A stretch of DNA of 64,000 bases from Streptomyces sp. NBC_01551. GTDB taxonomy: Bacteria; Actinomycetota; Actinomycetes; Streptomycetales; Streptomycetaceae. The notes beneath the pieces were generated by a model that was not told where the DNA came from, searched no databases, and was given only the letters and a program-made list of their open reading frames with translations. The DNA is taken from positions 742,501-806,500 of the forward strand of contig NZ_JAPEPX010000001.1 of assembly GCF_026339935.1 (NCBI RefSeq), written 5' to 3'. A program made the translations under genes and the position numbers. This document shows, piece after piece, positions 61,275-64,000 of this stretch (within the stretch, counting starts at the first letter, position 1; each line of letters begins with the position of its first letter).

Positions 61275-62423
61275 TCAGTGCTCCTTGGGGGCGGTGGGGG
61301 TGGCGGGGGCGGCTTCGGGGACTTCGGGTACCGCGGTGATGCGGAGGTCGGGGCCGATGCGGACGGTCTCGGTGATCCGGAGCCGGAGCGCGTCGGTGAT
61401 CGTGTCGATGCCGGCGTCGCCGAGGGCGGTGCGGCCGGCGCCGAGGAGGACGGGGGCGAGGTAGCCGACGACCTTGTCGACGGCGCCCGCGGCGACGAAG
61501 GCGCCGGCCAGGGTCGGGCCGCCTTCGAGGAGGACGGAGCGGACGCCGCGCCGGTGCAGCTCGGCGAGCAGGGCCTCGACGGAGATCCCCGCCCCGTCGG
61601 CCGGGAGCCGGGCGACGTCCACGCCGGGCAGGTGCCCGGTGTCGGCGTCCTGGGCGACGGCGATCAGCGTGGGGGCGGCCCCGTCGAGGACGCGGGCGCC
61701 GGGGCGGACGGTGGCGCGGGTGTCCAGGACGACGCGCAGCGGCTGGTCGGCGGCGGCGAGGCCGGGGCGGCCGCGGACCGCGAGGTGCGGGTCGTCGGCG
61801 CGCAGGGTGCCGGAGCCGACGACGACGGCGTCGGCCTCGGCGCGCAGCCGGTGGACGTCGGCGCGGGACTGCGGGGAGCTGATCCAGCGGCTGGTGCCGT
61901 CGGCGGCGGCGATCCGGCCGTCGAGGGTGGCGGCGTACTTCCACAGGACGTACGGGCGGCCCAGGCGTACGGAGGTCAGCCAGGCGGCGTTGCCCTCCTC
62001 GGCCTCCTGCGCGAGCAGGCCGGCCTCGGTGGCGATCCCGGCGGCGCGCAGGGTGGCGCCGCCGCCGCTGGCCTGCGGGTTCGGGTCGGAGACGGCGTAG
62101 ACCACGCGGGTGACGCCGGCGTCGATGAGGGCCTGTGCGCAGGGGCCCGTACGGCCGGTGTGGTTGCAGGGTTCGAGGGTGACGTACGCGGTGGCGCCGC
62201 GGGCCGCCCCGCCGGCCGCGCGCAGGGCGTGGATCTCGGCGTGCGGGCCGCCGGCCCGCTGGTGCCAGCCTTCGCCGACGACGGCGCCGCGGGCGTCGGT
62301 GATGACGCAGCCGACGACGGGGTTGGGGCTGGTGGAGCCCAGTCCGCGGGCCGCGAGCGCGATGGCTCGGCGCATGGCGGTGGCGTGGGTGTCGGGTGCT
62401 GCCTGCGCGGCGTGGGTCGCCAC
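61275..62423 (-). CDS. ribD: Bifunctional deaminase/reductase RibD
   Basis: A 382-residue fusion. The N-terminal deaminase has zinc motifs GPHAEIHAL and PCNHTGRTGPC; the C-terminal reductase starts at about VLWKYAATLDGRIA, with RRGVRSVLLEGGPTLAGAF. It performs the second and third riboflavin steps. GTG 62423 is chosen because AGGAGG lies 6 bases upstream; ATG 62441 overlaps that site. First gene of the operon, behind the FMN riboswitch. Confidence 0.95.
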   Translation of the reverse strand: MATHAAQAAPDTHATAMRRAIALAARGLGSTSPNPVVGCVITDARGAVVGEGWHQRAGGPHAEIHALRAAGGAARGATAYVTLEPCNHTGRTGPCAQALIDAGVTRVVYAVSDPNPQASGGGATLRAAGIATEAGLLAQEAEEGNAAWLTSVRLGRPYVLWKYAATLDGRIAAADGTSRWISSPQSRADVHRLRAEADAVVVGSGTLRADDPHLAVRGRPGLAAADQPLRVVLDTRATVRPGARVLDGAAPTLIAVAQDADTGHLPGVDVARLPADGAGISVEALLAELHRRGVRSVLLEGGPTLAGAFVAAGAVDKVVGYLAPVLLGAGRTALGDAGIDTITDALRLRITETVRIGPDLRITAVPEVPEAAPATPTAPKEH

Positions 62424-62514
62424 CGGGTCCTCCTGCCTCATCGGGCACGGACTCCGGGGCCTGTCGGGATACGACAGTGAAGCGGGACACCACACGCGGG
62501 GACGCCGGGGCCGG

Positions 62515-62561
62515 AAAAACGGTCCGACCGGGCACGTCCCGAGGGATATGCCGATGAACCG
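62515..62561 (-). terminator. Possible expression-platform terminator of the rib leader
   Basis: On the minus strand CGGTTC (62561-62556) can pair with GGACCG (62525-62520), enclosing an inner TCCC/GGGA hairpin, followed by TTTTT (62519-62515). A T-run is rare in this genome, so transcriptional control by FMN is plausible. Confidence 0.45.
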
Positions 62562-62592
62562 CCGACGGCGGCGTACCGGTGACTGGCCCGCC

Positions 62593-62719
62593 GCGCACTG
62601 CCTCCCATCCGGACTTTAACCGTCGGTCCAGGAATTTCACCTGGTCAACCGGCCGCTGGCTGCGGACGGGTCGCGGACTATAACCGCCGGTTCGGAATTA
62701 CACCGACCCCGGAGTGCGC
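62593..62719 (-). ncRNA. FMN riboswitch (RFN element)
   Basis: On the minus strand the conserved RFN blocks appear in order: GGGGTCGGTGTAATTCCGAA, ACCGGCGGTTATAGTCCGCG, CCAGGTGAAATTCCTGG, ACCGACGGTTAAAGTCCGGA and TGGGAG. The closing stem P1 pairs GCGCACTC with CAGTGCGC. About 170 nt separate it from ribD. FMN binding should switch off the riboflavin operon. Confidence 0.96.
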
Positions 62720-62904
62720 TGCTACTGGTACTAGGGCCAGTGTGCCACGGGCGATCGGCGGCCATGCGAGTGAGGGGCTGTGGCCTGACTCACAGCAGGG
62801 GGCTGCGGGCCGACCTTGTCAAGTCGGTGGGGCGGGTCGCCGGGGTTGGGGTGAATCGCCCGGTTGGCGGCCCGTACCGGAGCCCGGCCGCCCACCCCTC
62901 GCTT

Positions 62905-62946
62905 TGGTCCAGACCTATTGACGGGTTGGTCTAGTCCTCTTAACGT
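62905..62946 (+). promoter_or_regulatory. Chitinase promoter with chitin-type direct repeats
   Basis: TTGACG (62918-62923), a 17-bp spacer and TAACGT (62941-62946) form a sigma70-like promoter. It is overlapped by two 12-bp repeats, TGGTCCAGACCT (62905-62916) and TGGTCTAGTCCT (62927-62938), 22 bp apart. These match the direct repeats of Streptomyces chi promoters, which overlap DasR sites. Repression released by amino-sugar phosphates is therefore expected. Confidence 0.85.
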
Positions 62947-63058
62947 TCCCTTCATCTTCCCCGGGAGACAGCCCGTCAGATGTGCGCACGTCACGGGCCA
63001 ACAAGCGCCACCCGTCTGCATGTTGTGTCCTGCCATCCTCCCCTCCCCAGGAGGCACA

Positions 63059-64000
63059 ATGCTGTCCCCCACGCGTACGAGAGCGATGCTCCTGGCATCC
63101 GGCGCAGCGATCGCCGGCCTGCTGGTCGGCGGGCTCTCCGCGGGCGTCTCGCACGCCGCCGACAACGAGAGCTGTCGCCCCGACGGGCTGTACAAGACGT
63201 CCGGCGTCGAGGTCCCGTACTGCTCGGTCTACGACTCCGAAGGCCGCGAGAAGATGGGCGCCGACCACCAGCGCCGCGTCATCGGCTATTTCACCGGCTG
63301 GCGCACGGGCAAGGACGGCACGCCCGCCTACCTCGCCAACAACATCCCGTGGTCCAAGGTCACCCATCTGAACTACGCCTTCGCGCACGTCGGGGCCGAC
63401 AACAAGATCTCGGTCGGCGCGGACAACGCGAACAACGCCGCCACCGGGATGACCTGGCCGGGTGTCGCGGGAGCCGAGATGGACCCCGCGCTCCCCTACA
63501 AGGGCCACTTCAACCAGCTGACCAAATTCAAGAAGCAGTACCCGAACGTGAAGACCCTGATCTCGGTGGGCGGCTGGGCCGAGACCGGCGGCTATTTCGG
63601 TGACGACGGCAACCGGGTCGCCTCCGGCGGCTTCTACTCGATGGCCACCAACGCCGACGGCTCGGTCAACCAGGCCGGCATCGACACCTTCGCGGACTCC
63701 TCGGTCGAGTTCATCCGGAAGTACGGGTTCAACGGCGTCGACATCGACTACGAGTACCCGACCACCATGAAGGACGCGGGCAACCCGCTGGACTGGCAGC
63801 TGTCCAACGCACGCCGCGCCGGGCTGGTCAAGGGCTACGCGGCGCTGATGAAGTCGCTGCGCGAGAAGCTCGACCGCGCGGGCGCCGCCGACGGCAAGCA
63901 CTACCTGCTCTCCGTCGCCGCCCCCTCCTCCGGCTACCTGCTGCGCGGCATGGAGACGTTCCAGGTGCAGCAGTACCTGGACTACGTCAACATCATGTCC
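63059..64000 (+). CDS. Secreted GH18 chitinase (N-terminal part)
   Basis: The first 314 residues; the gene runs off the right edge. A signal peptide (residues ~1-33: [26 protein letters not shown]) leads straight into a GH18 barrel with [19 protein letters not shown] and the catalytic [11 protein letters not shown] (DxxDxDxE type, Glu as acid). No carbohydrate-binding domain precedes the barrel. It hydrolyses chitin. AGGAGG lies 4-5 bases before the ATG. Promoter repeats upstream suggest chitin induction. Confidence 0.95.
   Translation, partial: MLSPTRTRAMLLASGAAIAGLLVGGLSAGVSHAADNESCRPDGLYKTSGVEVPYCSVYDSEGREKMGADHQRRVIGYFTGWRTGKDGTPAYLANNIPWSKVTHLNYAFAHVGADNKISVGADNANNAATGMTWPGVAGAEMDPALPYKGHFNQLTKFKKQYPNVKTLISVGGWAETGGYFGDDGNRVASGGFYSMATNADGSVNQAGIDTFADSSVEFIRKYGFNGVDIDYEYPTTMKDAGNPLDWQLSNARRAGLVKGYAALMKSLREKLDRAGAADGKHYLLSVAAPSSGYLLRGMETFQVQQYLDYVNIMS

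Noticed and set aside
60001..62640. An 879-codon frame that could suggest a fusion protein ending in the PnuC domain
   Set aside because: Only its last 217 codons resemble a protein (RibM). The rest is the Arg/Pro-rich shadow of ribE and ribD, and RibM has its own GTG coupled to the ribE stop.

Overview
The window is about 73% G+C (estimated by eye), uses GTG and TTG starts freely, and carries several actinomycete-specific families: a conservon, RbpA, SmeA/SffA, SPW-repeat protein and a polyprenol-phosphate mannose synthase. It is a Streptomyces chromosome. From memory, the gene order resembles the S. coelicolor SCO1390-SCO1444 neighbourhood; I could not check this. Most of the window looks like core chromosome. 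No tRNA, rRNA, CRISPR array, transposase, phage or antibiotic cluster was seen.

Layout. 1-11.3 kb: the end of crr (PTS IIA), ptsI (enzyme I), a hypothetical gene, acetoacetyl-CoA synthetase, a GH31 glycosidase, a Nudix hydrolase, a VanX-type dipeptidase, a small membrane protein, and a DUF35/thiolase-like pair. 11.3-15.8 kb: a four-gene conservon (cvnABCD: sensor kinase-like, roadblock, DUF742, GTPase). 16.7-24.3 kb: a three-gene operon that looks like a MukF-MukE-MukB (JetABC/MksFEB)-type SMC complex, whose SMC gene carries a -1 frameshift as presented. 24.4-26.7 kb: pxpABC (5-oxoprolinase), divergent from it. 26.7-27.95 kb: a DUF3224 gene enclosed by two ~365-bp inverted repeats, each containing a ~145-bp palindrome. 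This is the strongest candidate for an unexplained element.

28-45.5 kb: a HEAT-like protein, an ankyrin protein, the sporulation pair smeA-sffA, a MocR regulator, a GDPD, an MFS carrier, rbpA with a perfect SigR-type promoter, fxsA, ppm, an amidohydrolase, an Lrp regulator, a CxxC protein, a phosphotransferase pair, and an SDR-MerR operon with its own operator. 45.7-53.5 kb: an acyl-CoA dehydrogenase/TetR pair, small membrane proteins, a secreted C39-like peptidase, a uridine-kinase-like protein, a probable ~70-nt ncRNA with its own promoter and terminator, and a TPR-AAA+ (CbxX/EccA-like) protein. 53.7-62.7 kb: two CNNM/CorC membrane proteins, then a leftward operon ribD-ribE-ribM-ribBA-ribH-hisE-hisG-PH protein behind an FMN riboswitch. 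62.9-64 kb: a GH18 chitinase gene, cut by the window end, behind a promoter overlapped by chitin-type direct repeats.

The crr-ptsI genes at one end and the chitinase at the other suit an organism living on amino sugars and chitin. The conservon, SMC-like operon and smeA-sffA are signalling or chromosome-handling functions of a sporulating, filamentous cell.
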